Below are positions 1 through 8,601 of a stretch of DNA of 64,000 nt, piece after piece. The translations under genes and the position numbers were made by a program. The stretch comes from Paenibacillus rhizovicinus. GTDB lineage: Bacteria; Bacillota; Bacilli; Paenibacillales; Paenibacillaceae. The stretch is from positions 372,001 through 436,000 of the forward strand of contig NZ_CP048286.1 in NCBI RefSeq assembly GCF_010365285.1, in the 5' to 3' direction. The notes beneath the pieces were generated by a model. It did no database searches. It saw only the letters and a list, made by a program, of their open reading frames with translations, and was not told the origin of the DNA. How positions within the stretch are numbered: position 1 is the first letter of the stretch; each line of letters starts with the position of its first letter.

Positions 1-1354
1 CGTCAAACAATTCGTACAGATGCGTCACCCATATGCCGCGCGCCTGCTTCGCTTTCAACATGCACAGCGTTTCCCGGCTCAACAAGTAACTCTCCATCGG
101 CGAAGTGCCGGATATCGGTTCGTTTCCTAGAAACAAACAATTCTCGTCCAGGGCGGCAATGACATCGCGCATTTCGCACAGTTCTCGTCCCAGCGTCCCC
201 TGCGACAATTCGGTGTTTTCTTCACGGGAGAATACGCTGTACATTCCCGATGCCGGGCTGATCTGCGCGCTGGCGGCAGGAATCGGCAGCCCCATCTGGA
301 ACAGAAGCTGAATCGCGCCGGCGGTTCGCAGAAAAGTCGTTTTCCCTCCCCTGTTGACGCCGCCGAGCAAGACGAATTCTCGCCCGTCTTGGATGGCGAT
401 ATCATTGGCGATGACGTCTGCCTGCTCGGCAAGCAGCGGATGTACCATTTTACGGATGATTAGCGATCGTTCCTCGGCTCCTCTGATTTCCGCATAACAG
501 GTGCAAGGGGCATGCTTCGCGCTCGCTTTCGCATATTGAACCATTCCGAGCGCAAACTGCAGCTCCTCTACAAAAACCCGAATCTCGTCGGCAATGCTCC
601 GTTCTACGACGTTCAACTGGTTTCTTGCAATTGCAGTCTGCGCAATAAGCATTTGCTGAACGGAATGGCTGAATCGTTCCAACGCTGTTGCTTCAACGTG
701 AGAGAAACGTTTACCTAGCTGGTAGGCGAGAGGCAAGAGTTCGTCCACTCGCATGGGATTCTCGGTGTTGATCAAACGATTGAGCAAGGTACTGGATACA
801 TACCTCTTCCTGTTCACGTCGTGCAGGGCAATGGCGTAGATCGTGAGGTCATCCGAGAAATGAATGCGATAAGCCAAACTGCCCGTTTTTCCAACGCCGC
901 TCGCGTACTTGTTCCATGCCTCGTCAAAGTTATGCGGGTAACTTTCCTCTAGCAGAATCGTTAACTTTGCTGGCAATTCTGCTAATGAAGCGGGCAATTG
1001 TCCGCATGTCCCAATCGTCTGTATGACTGCTTGCGCCGCGTCCCGAAATTGGCGTACCCCGATCATATTGCCGATCATATGGATAGGCTCGCTCTCTACG
1101 GAGGATGCCGTTTCAAGCAGCGGCAAGGAAGCGTTGTGCAAGCGATGCAAGGAGGCGGTTAAGGCATCGTTGTCCGTCAATGCTTCGCAAACCGCATTCC
1201 GTTCCCGGATACTCTCGGGATCGCTCGTGATGTACTGACTCGGATTGACGAAATACCGCCCCAAGTATGCAGTAAGTTCCACGTCGTCTAACAGCGTCTT
1301 GGACATCGGAAAAGGCACATCGTTATGCAGCGCGATACGAAACAGCCTAAGCAA
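1..1354 (-). CDS. MutS-like ATPase, paralogue A (3' end outside window)
   Basis: Reading on the minus strand from a TTG at 1354 gives 451 uninterrupted codons up to the window edge, so the C-terminus is missing. The visible end is a MutS-type ATPase domain: Walker A GGVNRGGKTT near residues 331-340, a Walker-B-like stretch CLFLGNEPISGTSP near 406-419, and an H-loop-like VTHLYELF near 443-450. MutS proteins normally carry Asp-Glu at the end of Walker B, whereas here it is Asn-Glu. I see no mismatch-binding N-terminal domain; residues 1-290 look mostly helical, like a MutS core/clamp. The start TTG overlaps the upstream paralogue by 8 bp and follows a GAGAGGCGG ribosome site, so the two genes are co-transcribed and probably translationally coupled. 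The substrate is unknown; a role in mismatch repair is not implied. Confidence 0.8.
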   Translation of the reverse strand, partial: MLRLFRIALHNDVPFPMSKTLLDDVELTAYLGRYFVNPSQYITSDPESIRERNAVCEALTDNDALTASLHRLHNASLPLLETASSVESEPIHMIGNMIGVRQFRDAAQAVIQTIGTCGQLPASLAELPAKLTILLEESYPHNFDEAWNKYASGVGKTGSLAYRIHFSDDLTIYAIALHDVNRKRYVSSTLLNRLINTENPMRVDELLPLAYQLGKRFSHVEATALERFSHSVQQMLIAQTAIARNQLNVVERSIADEIRVFVEELQFALGMVQYAKASAKHAPCTCYAEIRGAEERSLIIRKMVHPLLAEQADVIANDIAIQDGREFVLLGGVNRGGKTTFLRTAGAIQLLFQMGLPIPAASAQISPASGMYSVFSREENTELSQGTLGRELCEMRDVIAALDENCLFLGNEPISGTSPMESYLLSRETLCMLKAKQARGIWVTHLYELFD

Positions 1355-3011
1355 GATAACCGCCTCTCTTCTTAAGGAATTCTTCTAATACGGCCGCTTT
1401 GCCTCGGTCCTCCACCAAATTCGCGATACGAAAGCCGTATTCGATCGCCAATAATCTGGCATGGCTCAGACCGTCAGGCTCTTTCTCCTCCACCGCATAG
1501 GTGTGTACGATCTTCTCCGCGTCCGTCATGGACCCCATGATATAGCTGCGCAATTTAACGCCCTTCCGGCGAAGCAAATCGTACACGTTATGCATATGCG
1601 TCACCATCATCAATGTCGTTCCGGCCCGGCTCAACTGCTCGGTAATGTCGCGCAAAAGCTCAGTTGCTTCCACGGGATTCGTCGAGGTAAAGGGTTCATT
1701 GAACAGCAGCAGCGTATCCGGCGCGGCCATCCGGATGGCTTGGTGCATTTTCCTTACTTCCAGCTGATATCTGGATGCGTTCAATTGACGGTCTTCCCCG
1801 GCGGCGAAAACCGTATAGTATTGCTTAAACGGAATGAATCGCAGCGACTTGGCGGGGATCCAGAAACCAAGCTGCGCGAGGATGCAATTCTGCGCCAGCG
1901 CTTTCAAGATCGAGGATTTCCCCGAGCTGTTCGCGCCCGTAATCATCACGGTGTCTCCAAGCGATACGCGAAATGCCTGCGGCACGGGAGCTCGTTCGGT
2001 CAAAACCATGTGCGGATACAGCAGATCCTCCGCGGCCATGCTGTCGGCGTTCGGCTCGGGACGGCAGGCGTCGAAGCCGGCTTTCTTAAGCTTCGCTGTC
2101 AATAGCAGCCCTTTCTGGTACAACTCCATGGGCTTGAGCCATTCACTCCACGCCCGCAGCCGGTCAAGGTCGATCGTTTTCAATTCACGCAACGCGGCTT
2201 TAAGAGGTGCCGCCCATTGTTTCTCCACTTGAGCGATGATATACGCCTCCAAGTGCGCGAGATGTCCTCTGTTCTTGACAGGCGCGGCGTCGCATAAGCT
2301 GTTGGCATCGTCCCTTTCGCTGCCGAACAGTCCAGCCAATCTGGCGGCACCCTTGTTAATGTCCGTAACGCTGATTTGTACCGCTTGCCCCGAATCCGAT
2401 AGATTTACCGCAAACTTGATGTTATCAAGCGGTTCTATGATCGTGCCGACTTGACGCAGGCACTTCTGAGCATCGAGATACGTCGAGGATTCCCTCTGTG
2501 CTCGAATAACGGCGGCTAGCTCCTCCATCGGAGGCGTATGGGGAGTGTGCGGAGTACGTGTCGGCGCAAACAAGCTTATGGCAGCGTCTACCGAAGCGGT
2601 ATAGGCCTCCAAAGCTTGCCGCATGTAGGTATACATCTTCAGCGGATGTTTGGCGCGGTCAACTTCCGCCAAGCTGAACGACAGGCGCTTATGCGCTTTG
2701 TTTAATTGTGTAAGTAGATTCCGGCTCTCGGCGTTCTCTCGTAAACTGCCGATGATCTCGCTCCTGCGCCTGATTTCAATGGCATCGCTGGTGAGGTAGG
2801 TTTTCAAGAAGGCTTCGATTTCTTTATCTTTCGCTTCGAGCGACGCGGATTGTTCCGGAAAGAAACTTCGGCATAGTCGAAGAACGTCCAGATCGATCAG
2901 TGCTTCCCAAGCGATATGGACCGGATGGTTCGTATGGCACAGTTGAACGGGCATACCGTCGGCCTCCCCTAGTTGAACATGAATGATTACGTTTTCAAAT
3001 TCGATAGTCAT
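1347..3011 (-). CDS. MutS-like ATPase, paralogue B
   Basis: This 554-residue protein has a C-terminal MutS/ABC-class ATPase: Walker A TGANSSGKS at 358-366, Walker-B-like LLLFNEPFTSTNP at about 434-446, and H-loop VTHMH at 470-474. As in the neighbouring paralogue, the Walker B aspartate is replaced by Asn (N438) while the Glu is kept. The N-terminal ~350 residues lack the mismatch-recognition and connector domains of true MutS (about 850 residues), and no Smr domain of MutS2 is present. It is the first gene of a two-gene unit and overlaps paralogue A by 8 bp. The two proteins may form a heterodimer, which is inference from family behaviour. The ATG at 3011 follows an AGGGAAA ribosome site. 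Confidence 0.82.
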   Translation of the reverse strand: MTIEFENVIIHVQLGEADGMPVQLCHTNHPVHIAWEALIDLDVLRLCRSFFPEQSASLEAKDKEIEAFLKTYLTSDAIEIRRRSEIIGSLRENAESRNLLTQLNKAHKRLSFSLAEVDRAKHPLKMYTYMRQALEAYTASVDAAISLFAPTRTPHTPHTPPMEELAAVIRAQRESSTYLDAQKCLRQVGTIIEPLDNIKFAVNLSDSGQAVQISVTDINKGAARLAGLFGSERDDANSLCDAAPVKNRGHLAHLEAYIIAQVEKQWAAPLKAALRELKTIDLDRLRAWSEWLKPMELYQKGLLLTAKLKKAGFDACRPEPNADSMAAEDLLYPHMVLTERAPVPQAFRVSLGDTVMITGANSSGKSSILKALAQNCILAQLGFWIPAKSLRFIPFKQYYTVFAAGEDRQLNASRYQLEVRKMHQAIRMAAPDTLLLFNEPFTSTNPVEATELLRDITEQLSRAGTTLMMVTHMHNVYDLLRRKGVKLRSYIMGSMTDAEKIVHTYAVEEKEPDGLSHARLLAIEYGFRIANLVEDRGKAAVLEEFLKKRGGYLA

Positions 3012-3161
3012 CCATTATTTCCCTGCCATATAGGTGCAGCTGCGCGCATAAACGACAGCCTTCTTCGGTTTCCTCCTCGCCACTTCGCTAGGAACATGGT
3101 AAATTAGAAAAGATGTCGAACATCGAGGTTCGGCAAATCATGCGGAGACCGGAGTGAGCTC

Positions 3162-4145
3162 ATGAATTCTGTTATCGGATGGGGTTTTATCGGAGCAGGC
3201 GGAATTACGAAGCGGGTCATAAACGATTTGAAAGAAATGAAGGACGGCAGATTAGCCGCCGTATATTCCCGTACGGGCGCCAATGCGGAACAACTGGCGA
3301 CGCCTTACGGTGCAAAGGCTTACACCGACTGCGAAATGATGATCCGCGATCCGGAAGTGGACGCGATCTATGTCGCCACGCCTCACCATCTTCACATGGA
3401 ACACGCTTGTTTGGCGTTGACATTAGGCAAGCCCGTGTTATGCGAGAAACCGCTGGCTCCGAACGCCGCGCAAGTGCGGGCGATGGTCGAGAAGTCGCGC
3501 GAGACCGGCACTTACCTCATGGAAGCGATGTGGACCCGATTCTTCCCGGTGACACGCAAAGTCATGCAATGGGTTTCGGAAGGCGCCATTGGCGATGTGC
3601 ATTATCTGACGGCTGATTTCGGATTCTCGGCTTCGGAGAACCCGGAATCGCGTCTGTTCAATCCGGCTACGGCCGGAGGCAGTCTGCTCGACGTAGGCGT
3701 CTATGCCGTCTCTTACGCCTCGATGATTTTCGGTTCCAAGCCGGTCGAGGTGCTCAGCCGCTCCCGCTCCGCTTCCACCGGAGTCGATTCTCGAATGGCC
3801 TGTTTGCTTGAATACGAGAACGGGCAAATGGCTTCCCTCTTCTCTTCCATCTCGACTTCGACCCCTCAAGAAGTTCGGATCATCGGAACCAAAGGACATA
3901 TCGAAGTTCCGCGTTTCTGGTCTCCGACAGAAGCGAGATTATTCGTAGGAAACCAACTGGCGGATGAATGCAAGGATGCTCGGGTCGGAGAAGGATTCAG
4001 ATTTGAATTCGAGGCCGTACAAGAAGACCTGCGGGCTGGCCGGAAGGAAAATGCCTTGATGACGCACGACGAGTCGATAGCGATCGCCGAAACGTTGGAT
4101 CAACTCAGAGCCCAATGGGGACTTGTATATCCGTTCGAGGCGTGA
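3162..4145 (+). CDS. Gfo/Idh/MocA family oxidoreductase
   Basis: A 327-residue NAD(P)-dependent sugar or cyclitol dehydrogenase-like protein. The N-terminal Rossmann fold has GFIGAGGI at residues 8-15, followed by the family's EKPLAPNAAQ motif near residue 95 (the catalytic-region lysine) and a LLDVGVYAV segment in the C-terminal alpha/beta domain. Length is typical for the family. The substrate cannot be inferred. It is a single plus-strand gene, divergent from the MutS-like pair and convergent with the stalk-domain gene, from which a terminator hairpin separates it. Confidence 0.88.
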   Translation: MNSVIGWGFIGAGGITKRVINDLKEMKDGRLAAVYSRTGANAEQLATPYGAKAYTDCEMMIRDPEVDAIYVATPHHLHMEHACLALTLGKPVLCEKPLAPNAAQVRAMVEKSRETGTYLMEAMWTRFFPVTRKVMQWVSEGAIGDVHYLTADFGFSASENPESRLFNPATAGGSLLDVGVYAVSYASMIFGSKPVEVLSRSRSASTGVDSRMACLLEYENGQMASLFSSISTSTPQEVRIIGTKGHIEVPRFWSPTEARLFVGNQLADECKDARVGEGFRFEFEAVQEDLRAGRKENALMTHDESIAIAETLDQLRAQWGLVYPFEA

Positions 4146-4177
4146 TCGGCACGGACGAACTATAGCGAATGAAAAAA

Positions 4178-4212
4178 GACACCTCAATGACTACTGGAGT
4201 CATTGAGGTGTT
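4178..4212. terminator. Intrinsic terminator, likely bidirectional
   Basis: A 13-bp perfect stem (4180-4192 with 4198-4210) with a 5-nt loop lies between two convergent genes. The A-tract at 4172-4178 gives a U-tract on the minus strand, so it mainly ends the stalk-domain gene; TTCTCTT follows on the plus strand. Confidence 0.85.
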
Positions 4213-4249
4213 CTCTTGCGTACGCCTTGTAAAATGTGCTAATGCCGCT

Positions 4250-5470
4250 TTATGCCGCATCAAGCTCCTCGCCAAACAGTTCATGCTGGTTGGAGAATGC
4301 GGCGATTAACCATTTGCCGTTCTTCTTCACCAAGTCGAACTGCTCGACGGACCGGTAAGTACTCGGTTCTTCTCCGGATCCCGGATTAACGTCGTAATGA
4401 ACGGAAGCGAGCAGTATCGCGCTATCTTCGTGATACTCAACGACCGCGCTGCGTTCGAGCGTTTCTTTCAGCATGAGGTCCTTGTCATCGAAGAGAGACT
4501 TCATGCTCAGAACGTCAACCGCGAAGCTGAAATCATTCGCGTCCAGCGTGGATTGGTAGGCGTTCAAATCCTTCGCATTAACGGCATCGAGCTGCGTCTG
4601 AACCGCTTTGATCAACGCCTCTTTATCCGCATCGGCCACGGAAACTTCCTGCGCCCACAAACTATTCTCGTCGACCACCTCGGAGCTTGCGACGATCATA
4701 CCGTAGATTGCCCATTGGCCGTTCGCTTCCTTGCGCAGCGTGTAATAGATTTCGTTCGTTGCTCCAGGGAAGAATCCTTCCCCGCTCACTTTATTCGAAC
4801 GTTCATGCGAATAGATGAATGCTTCCTTCGACGAGAAGGACTCGACGGACAGTTCCATGTATTCCGTATGCGTGCGCATCTTGGCGAATTGTTCATGGAT
4901 TTGCGTGCTTGCATCTTCCTTGATCGGAGAATCGGAATGGAACAATGCCACCATCGCGTCGACATCGCCTTTATCTTCCGCAGCTCCGAGCTTCGTGAAG
5001 ACGGCGAACAGCTCCGCTTGCTGCGCAGCAGTCGGGCGCTTGTCCGTAATCGAGACAATCTTCTTCACGCTGTCCCACGACACGTCCTTGTCCGAGAGCG
5101 TCGAGATGAATCGGACGCCGACCATCGTGCGGCCTTTCATCAAGACCATCTCGCCGTTCACCGGCACTTTCGCGCCGTCTACAAGCGCGGTTGTGCCCGT
5201 AGGCGTCATTTGGATGTCGTGAAGCTGCGAACTCGCTTTTATCTTCTTGGTCGCGTTATCGTAATTAATGTCGTACCCGAGCTCGTTAAACAACGTACGA
5301 AACTCCACGAACGTCTTGCCGTTCACGATAACCGGCGGCGACGGGAAAATCACCCACTCGCCGTTCAATTTCACTTTCACCGCCGCAGTCGCGGTTGCCG
5401 CGGATGCCGTTCCGGCAAACAGCGACAGCGTCAATACAATCGTTAAACCAAGTCCAATCAACCGTTTCAT
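4250..5470 (-). CDS. Secreted stalk-domain protein with NTF2-like domains
   Basis: 406 residues from the ATG at 5470, chosen because a good signal peptide (MKRLIGLGLTIVLTLSLFAG, cut after ASA) and an AGAGGA ribosome site fit there; an upstream in-frame ATG adds 27 unlikely residues. Residues about 30-130 form a copper-amine-oxidase-N-terminal-type stalk domain (VKVKLNGEWVIFPSPPVI; FVEFRTLFNELGY; MVGVRFISTLS), common in surface proteins of Paenibacillaceae. The rest contains two repeats resembling SnoaL/NTF2-like folds, beginning near AELFAVFTKLGAAEDKGD and EALIKAVQTQLDAVNAKD. It is probably extracellular or wall-associated. No enzymatic motif is visible and function is unknown. Confidence 0.8.
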   Translation of the reverse strand: MKRLIGLGLTIVLTLSLFAGTASAATATAAVKVKLNGEWVIFPSPPVIVNGKTFVEFRTLFNELGYDINYDNATKKIKASSQLHDIQMTPTGTTALVDGAKVPVNGEMVLMKGRTMVGVRFISTLSDKDVSWDSVKKIVSITDKRPTAAQQAELFAVFTKLGAAEDKGDVDAMVALFHSDSPIKEDASTQIHEQFAKMRTHTEYMELSVESFSSKEAFIYSHERSNKVSGEGFFPGATNEIYYTLRKEANGQWAIYGMIVASSEVVDENSLWAQEVSVADADKEALIKAVQTQLDAVNAKDLNAYQSTLDANDFSFAVDVLSMKSLFDDKDLMLKETLERSAVVEYHEDSAILLASVHYDVNPGSGEEPSTYRSVEQFDLVKKNGKWLIAAFSNQHELFGEELDAA

Positions 5471-5603
5471 TGTTAATCCTCTTCCCCTTTTCTCTATCAA
5501 CCATTCAACCATTGAAAAAACAGTGCTCAACCAGTTTACAATGCATGTCACTTATTGATAAAGCAGTAATAGTTTCCATATGAGCCCAAACGCGCAAAAA
5601 GAA

Positions 5604-5626
5604 ACCACTCCTGGCAAAGGAGTGGT
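5604..5626 (-). terminator. Intrinsic terminator of the reductase gene
   Basis: Stem CCACTCCT/AGGAGTGG with a 5-nt loop, followed on the minus strand by TTTCTTTTTG. It sits 10 bases after the stop of the NAD(P)-binding protein gene. Confidence 0.82.
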
Positions 5627-5635
5627 AAGTTATCA

Positions 5636-6361
5636 TCAGTTCTCCGTATGACTCTGATAGGCTAGACCGACCCTTTTCCGTTTAAACGCGCCTCCGAGCT
5701 CAAGATGGTCCAACATCCATTGGGCGACATCATCATAGGCCACATTGAGCTCTTGAAACCGGCTGAATAGGTGACCGGCTATAGCTGCCTCGGAAAATTC
5801 CTTGATCGTTTCCGGAATCGGAATCGGTAAGATTTCCGTCGTTACATGTAGATGAACCGAGCCTGGAAGCTCGCTCGATTCGATCATCGCTCCCGGACAC
5901 ATGACGGACCAGTCGAGTTCCGTCTGTTGTAATCTATCGAAATTCCGGTTGTGTGTACTATACTCTGGCGGGAAGCCGGGTAAGTTGTTGCCGATCGTAT
6001 TTGCATAAGGAATATCGAGCAGGCCGGCCCCTCCCATCATCCATACCCGGCCAGCGAAATAAGGCTGGGATTCGCATTGGCTGATAATGTTGTCGACGAT
6101 GCGAACAAACTCTTCTCCCTGGCCAGCATGGCCGGCAGCTATAATAGCGGCATCTTGATGCGCGAGCGCTTCGCCGACGCTCGACGGGTCCAACATATCG
6201 TTCACGACGACCTTCACGTTCTTTGCGGAATGCTCGCCTAATTGATCATGAAGCTTCGCTGCATTTCGCACATAAGCGGTCATTTCGTGCCCCATTTTCA
6301 ACCCTTGCGCCAATACTCTCTTCCCTGTATTCCCCGTCGCTCCAAAAACAATAATTTTCAT
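5636..6361 (-). CDS. NAD(P)-binding reductase, NmrA/atypical SDR family
   Basis: 241 residues starting MKIIVFGATGNTGKRVL: the GxxGxxG dinucleotide-binding loop of atypical short-chain dehydrogenases (NmrA-like, SDR_a5 group). An N-D-M-L segment near residue 54 and a tyrosine-poor active site are consistent with a flavin/quinone reductase-like or regulatory member rather than a classical SDR. An AGGAGG ribosome site precedes the ATG. The HxlR-family regulator gene lies immediately upstream on the same strand, and palindromes lie between them, a common arrangement for stress-inducible reductases. The substrate is unknown. Confidence 0.83.
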   Translation of the reverse strand: MKIIVFGATGNTGKRVLAQGLKMGHEMTAYVRNAAKLHDQLGEHSAKNVKVVVNDMLDPSSVGEALAHQDAAIIAAGHAGQGEEFVRIVDNIISQCESQPYFAGRVWMMGGAGLLDIPYANTIGNNLPGFPPEYSTHNRNFDRLQQTELDWSVMCPGAMIESSELPGSVHLHVTTEILPIPIPETIKEFSEAAIAGHLFSRFQELNVAYDDVAQWMLDHLELGGAFKRKRVGLAYQSHTEN

Positions 6362-6439
6362 TGTTTTTCCTCCTCTTCATGGAATCCAATTTTTGGCTGA
6401 CTCAAGCTTAGCATCGCTTCAAGAGGTTGTTAAGAACGC

Positions 6440-6471
6440 ACTTTAAAGTAGGGTACTTACTTCAAAGTAAG
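6440..6471. promoter_or_regulatory. Paired palindromes, candidate HxlR operator
   Basis: Two palindromes lie in the promoter region of the reductase gene: CTTACTTCAAAGTAAG at 6456-6471 (7-bp arms) and ACTTTAAAGT at 6440-6449. Both share ACTTNNAAGT. HxlR regulators bind short palindromes as dimers, so this is a likely operator of the adjacent regulator. The assignment is inference. Confidence 0.6.
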
Positions 6472-6524
6472 CTAGACAGATTGGGATCCGGAGTTTGCGG
6501 CGGTAGACAGCGGTAGACATAACA

Positions 6525-6552
6525 AAAGCTGCCCGGTATCCCGAGCAGCTTT
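6525..6552 (-). terminator. Terminator-like hairpin after the HxlR gene
   Basis: AAAGCTGC pairs with GCAGCTTT, with an additional CGG/CCG inner helix. It ends just downstream of the HxlR stop and is followed on the minus strand by TTTTGTTATG, a weak U-tract. Confidence 0.6.
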
Positions 6553-6564
6553 ATTGAACGAATC

Positions 6565-6906
6565 CTATGACGCTGACTCTTCCTTCTCTTCATTCTTCTG
6601 CTTATTATGCGCTGCACCCCAAGCACACATGACCTCTGCTACGGGAATCAATGTTTTGCCGTATTCGCTAAGCGAATATTCTACTTTAGGAGGGACAGAA
6701 GGGTAGACCGTTCGATCGACGATGCCCTCTCGTTCCAAATCGCGAAGATGCTGCGAAAGCATCTTTTGTGAAACATCGGGTATAAGCTTTTCCAAATCGT
6801 TGAATCTTTGCTTGGATGCAATCAACTGCCACAGAATCATCGGCTTCCATTTGCCGCCTAGTACCTGAATGACTGTTTCGACTGGACATTCACGCTGATG
6901 AATCAT
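6565..6906 (-). CDS. HxlR family transcriptional regulator
   Basis: 113 residues, all winged helix: ECPVETVIQVLGGKWKPMIL (the family signature with GGKWK), RFNDLEKLIPDVSQKMLSQ recognition helix and VEYSLSEYGKTL wing. A cysteine at residue 7 sits where redox-sensing members (YodB, CatR, HypR types) keep their reactive thiol, so thiol/quinone or electrophile sensing is plausible. It probably represses the reductase gene downstream and itself through the palindromes at 6440-6471. The C-terminal KQKNEEKEESAS tail is charged and disordered. Confidence 0.92.
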   Translation of the reverse strand: MIHQRECPVETVIQVLGGKWKPMILWQLIASKQRFNDLEKLIPDVSQKMLSQHLRDLEREGIVDRTVYPSVPPKVEYSLSEYGKTLIPVAEVMCAWGAAHNKQKNEEKEESAS

Positions 6907-7002
6907 GGATCAATCATCCCCTTGCGTTTAAATAAGTGCATGACCTGTATTTTCCATTATAAACCGTTATGATCGCACTTTTCAAAATATGCAGGAAAGA
7001 TT

Positions 7003-7545
7003 TTAAAATCTCATCTTCACCATGAATAAATAAAACAAAATTGCAGGCAACCCGAGAACGGAAAGTATCGTGACTGCCGTATGTACTCTCTTTTCATTCC
7101 GAAATAGAATCAACAATAGCTTATACCCTAGAATACCAATGCATCCGCCCAAACCATTGAGAATGATATCATCGATGTCGGATGTTCCAATGCCTACTAG
7201 TCCTTGAATGATTTCGACAACCAAACTCGTGATTAATATAAACGACAAGTTTGTTTTCATTCGTTTATCCTGTTTGAACAAGGGCAAATAGACGCCAAGG
7301 GGAACAAAAATAAGGATATTGCCCGCCACGTTGCCAAAAGCAAATGTTTTGAGATTCGCGGTGCTGCCGGATACAAATGCCGCTATGCTTTCGAATGGAA
7401 TGAGATTGATCGATCGATGCTCCAGATGAGAAACTCTGGATAGGAACAAAATTTTAATGATCAGCATCATGTAAAACGCGAATATCCCATATAAAATAAC
7501 GGTTTCTATTCGCTCTCGTTTACTCATTTTACCCCCCTTGTTCAT
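7003..7545 (-). CDS. VanZ-like membrane protein
   Basis: 180 residues from the ATG at 7545, which overlaps the VanY-like stop as ATGA and has an AAGGAGGGG ribosome site; a second in-frame ATG at 7527 also has a purine-rich site. The protein has about five hydrophobic segments and VanZ-family marks: INLIPFESI near residue 40, NVAGNILIFVPLGVYLP, and LVVEIIQGLVGIGTSDIDDIILNGLGGCIG. VanZ-like proteins affect glycopeptide tolerance in some hosts, but most genomic copies have no assigned function. Coupling to the D,D-carboxypeptidase-like gene suggests a shared cell-wall role. Confidence 0.85.
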   Translation of the reverse strand: MNKGGKMSKRERIETVILYGIFAFYMMLIIKILFLSRVSHLEHRSINLIPFESIAAFVSGSTANLKTFAFGNVAGNILIFVPLGVYLPLFKQDKRMKTNLSFILITSLVVEIIQGLVGIGTSDIDDIILNGLGGCIGILGYKLLLILFRNEKRVHTAVTILSVLGLPAILFYLFMVKMRF

Positions 7546-8486
7546 TTCGCCCCTCCTTCCGGGCCGGTATCGACGGTGACGATGACGCCGTCCTCGTTGT
7601 TGCCGTCGATCTCGCAGCTTCCGGTAACAGGCACCTGGATATTCCCGTCCGCGGAGATCGGATAATAATAGATTTCGTATGCGCGGCCGCCGCTCGTCGT
7701 CGAGATCGAATGTTCTTTCAACTCGGCTAGATATTGTTCCAACGTCAAGTCTTGCTCCTTCATGACGGCGCTGTGCGGCAATCCGACGTAACGGAAATGC
7801 CAAGGCTCGTACATGATCCCCGTAATCGCGGTCTTGTCCTCCGGATAGCGCTGAATGAACCCGTATTTCCAAGCGTTCTCGGCCAGCCATTTGCCTTCCG
7901 GCGCTTCGCTCATCTCCTCCAGCGACGATCCGATATCGAGGGACAAGCCCAGATTATGCTCGCTGTGACCGGCCGGCATTGCGCGATCGTCGCCCATTTC
8001 CTTGTGCAGCTTGTTTTGTTCGGCTTCGTCCCGGTAGCCGCTGCTGATCAGAAAATGATCGATCCCGACTTTAGCCGCGTCAACCACCATTTTCGCGAAT
8101 TTCTCGGTCAAGTCCGGCGACAACCGAACGGTGTTATCGAGCAAACCGAAGCCTTTCCTAAGCTCCTTGTGCTCGTACAGATTCACGGCCGGCTCTCCTT
8201 CACCGCCCGGAGGAACGGCGTGTTCCCGGTCAATAAGAAGCAAGCTGCCTTCGTGAATTTGCTCCTTCTTCACATGAATCGACAAGCCGGTTTCTTCCGG
8301 TTCTGGCACCGGAGCTTCCGCATTGTCTTGATCGGCGCTTCCAGCCGTATTGTCTTGATTGGCGCTTCCAGCCGTATTGTCTTGATCGGCACTATCAGCC
8401 GTATTATTCGGTGTATCGTTTCGTGTCTGGCTCTCGCAACCCGTTATTAGCAGCAGCGCCGCCAGTACGCACAACAGTGTCTTCAT
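7542..8486 (-). CDS. VanY-like D,D-carboxypeptidase lipoprotein
   Basis: 314 residues from the ATG at 8486 (GGAGGAAG ribosome site); a TTG one codon upstream is also open. A lipobox LLITGC places lipidation at Cys17. A Gln/Asn/Ala-rich linker (about residues 28-60) holds three 9-residue repeats of the type SADQDNTAG. The M15B catalytic domain follows, with HSEHNLGLSLDI (zinc ligands near H177 and D184) and YEPWHFRYVG (E227, H230). It would remove the terminal D-Ala from peptidoglycan peptides outside the membrane. No VanR/S/H/A/X genes are near, so this is not a vancomycin-resistance cluster. Confidence 0.88.
   Translation of the reverse strand: MKTLLCVLAALLLITGCESQTRNDTPNNTADSADQDNTAGSANQDNTAGSADQDNAEAPVPEPEETGLSIHVKKEQIHEGSLLLIDREHAVPPGGEGEPAVNLYEHKELRKGFGLLDNTVRLSPDLTEKFAKMVVDAAKVGIDHFLISSGYRDEAEQNKLHKEMGDDRAMPAGHSEHNLGLSLDIGSSLEEMSEAPEGKWLAENAWKYGFIQRYPEDKTAITGIMYEPWHFRYVGLPHSAVMKEQDLTLEQYLAELKEHSISTTSGGRAYEIYYYPISADGNIQVPVTGSCEIDGNNEDGVIVTVDTGPEGGAK
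8322..8402. repeat. Three 27-bp tandem repeats in the VanY-like linker
   Basis: Three near-identical 27-bp units start at about 8322, 8349 and 8376 and encode the 9-residue repeats of the lipoprotein's spacer. Copy number can change by slippage without breaking the frame. Confidence 0.85.
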
Positions 8487-8601
8487 CAATTACTTCCTCC
8501 AAGCTCGATCTGAGCCTAAGCTTAATCCAAACAAGTTAAAAAAAACCCGCGTAAAACTTAAACGATTTCTTAAATTCATGAAGAAATGCTGCATAAAACA
8601 C

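Noticed and set aside
4397..5446. A 349-codon plus-strand frame opposite the stalk-domain gene
   Set aside because: Arg/His-rich shadow with no start signals; the minus-strand gene has a signal peptide and domains.
7003..8486. Vancomycin-resistance cluster
   Set aside because: Only VanY-like and VanZ-like proteins are present; no ligase, dehydrogenase, dipeptidase or VanRS pair.
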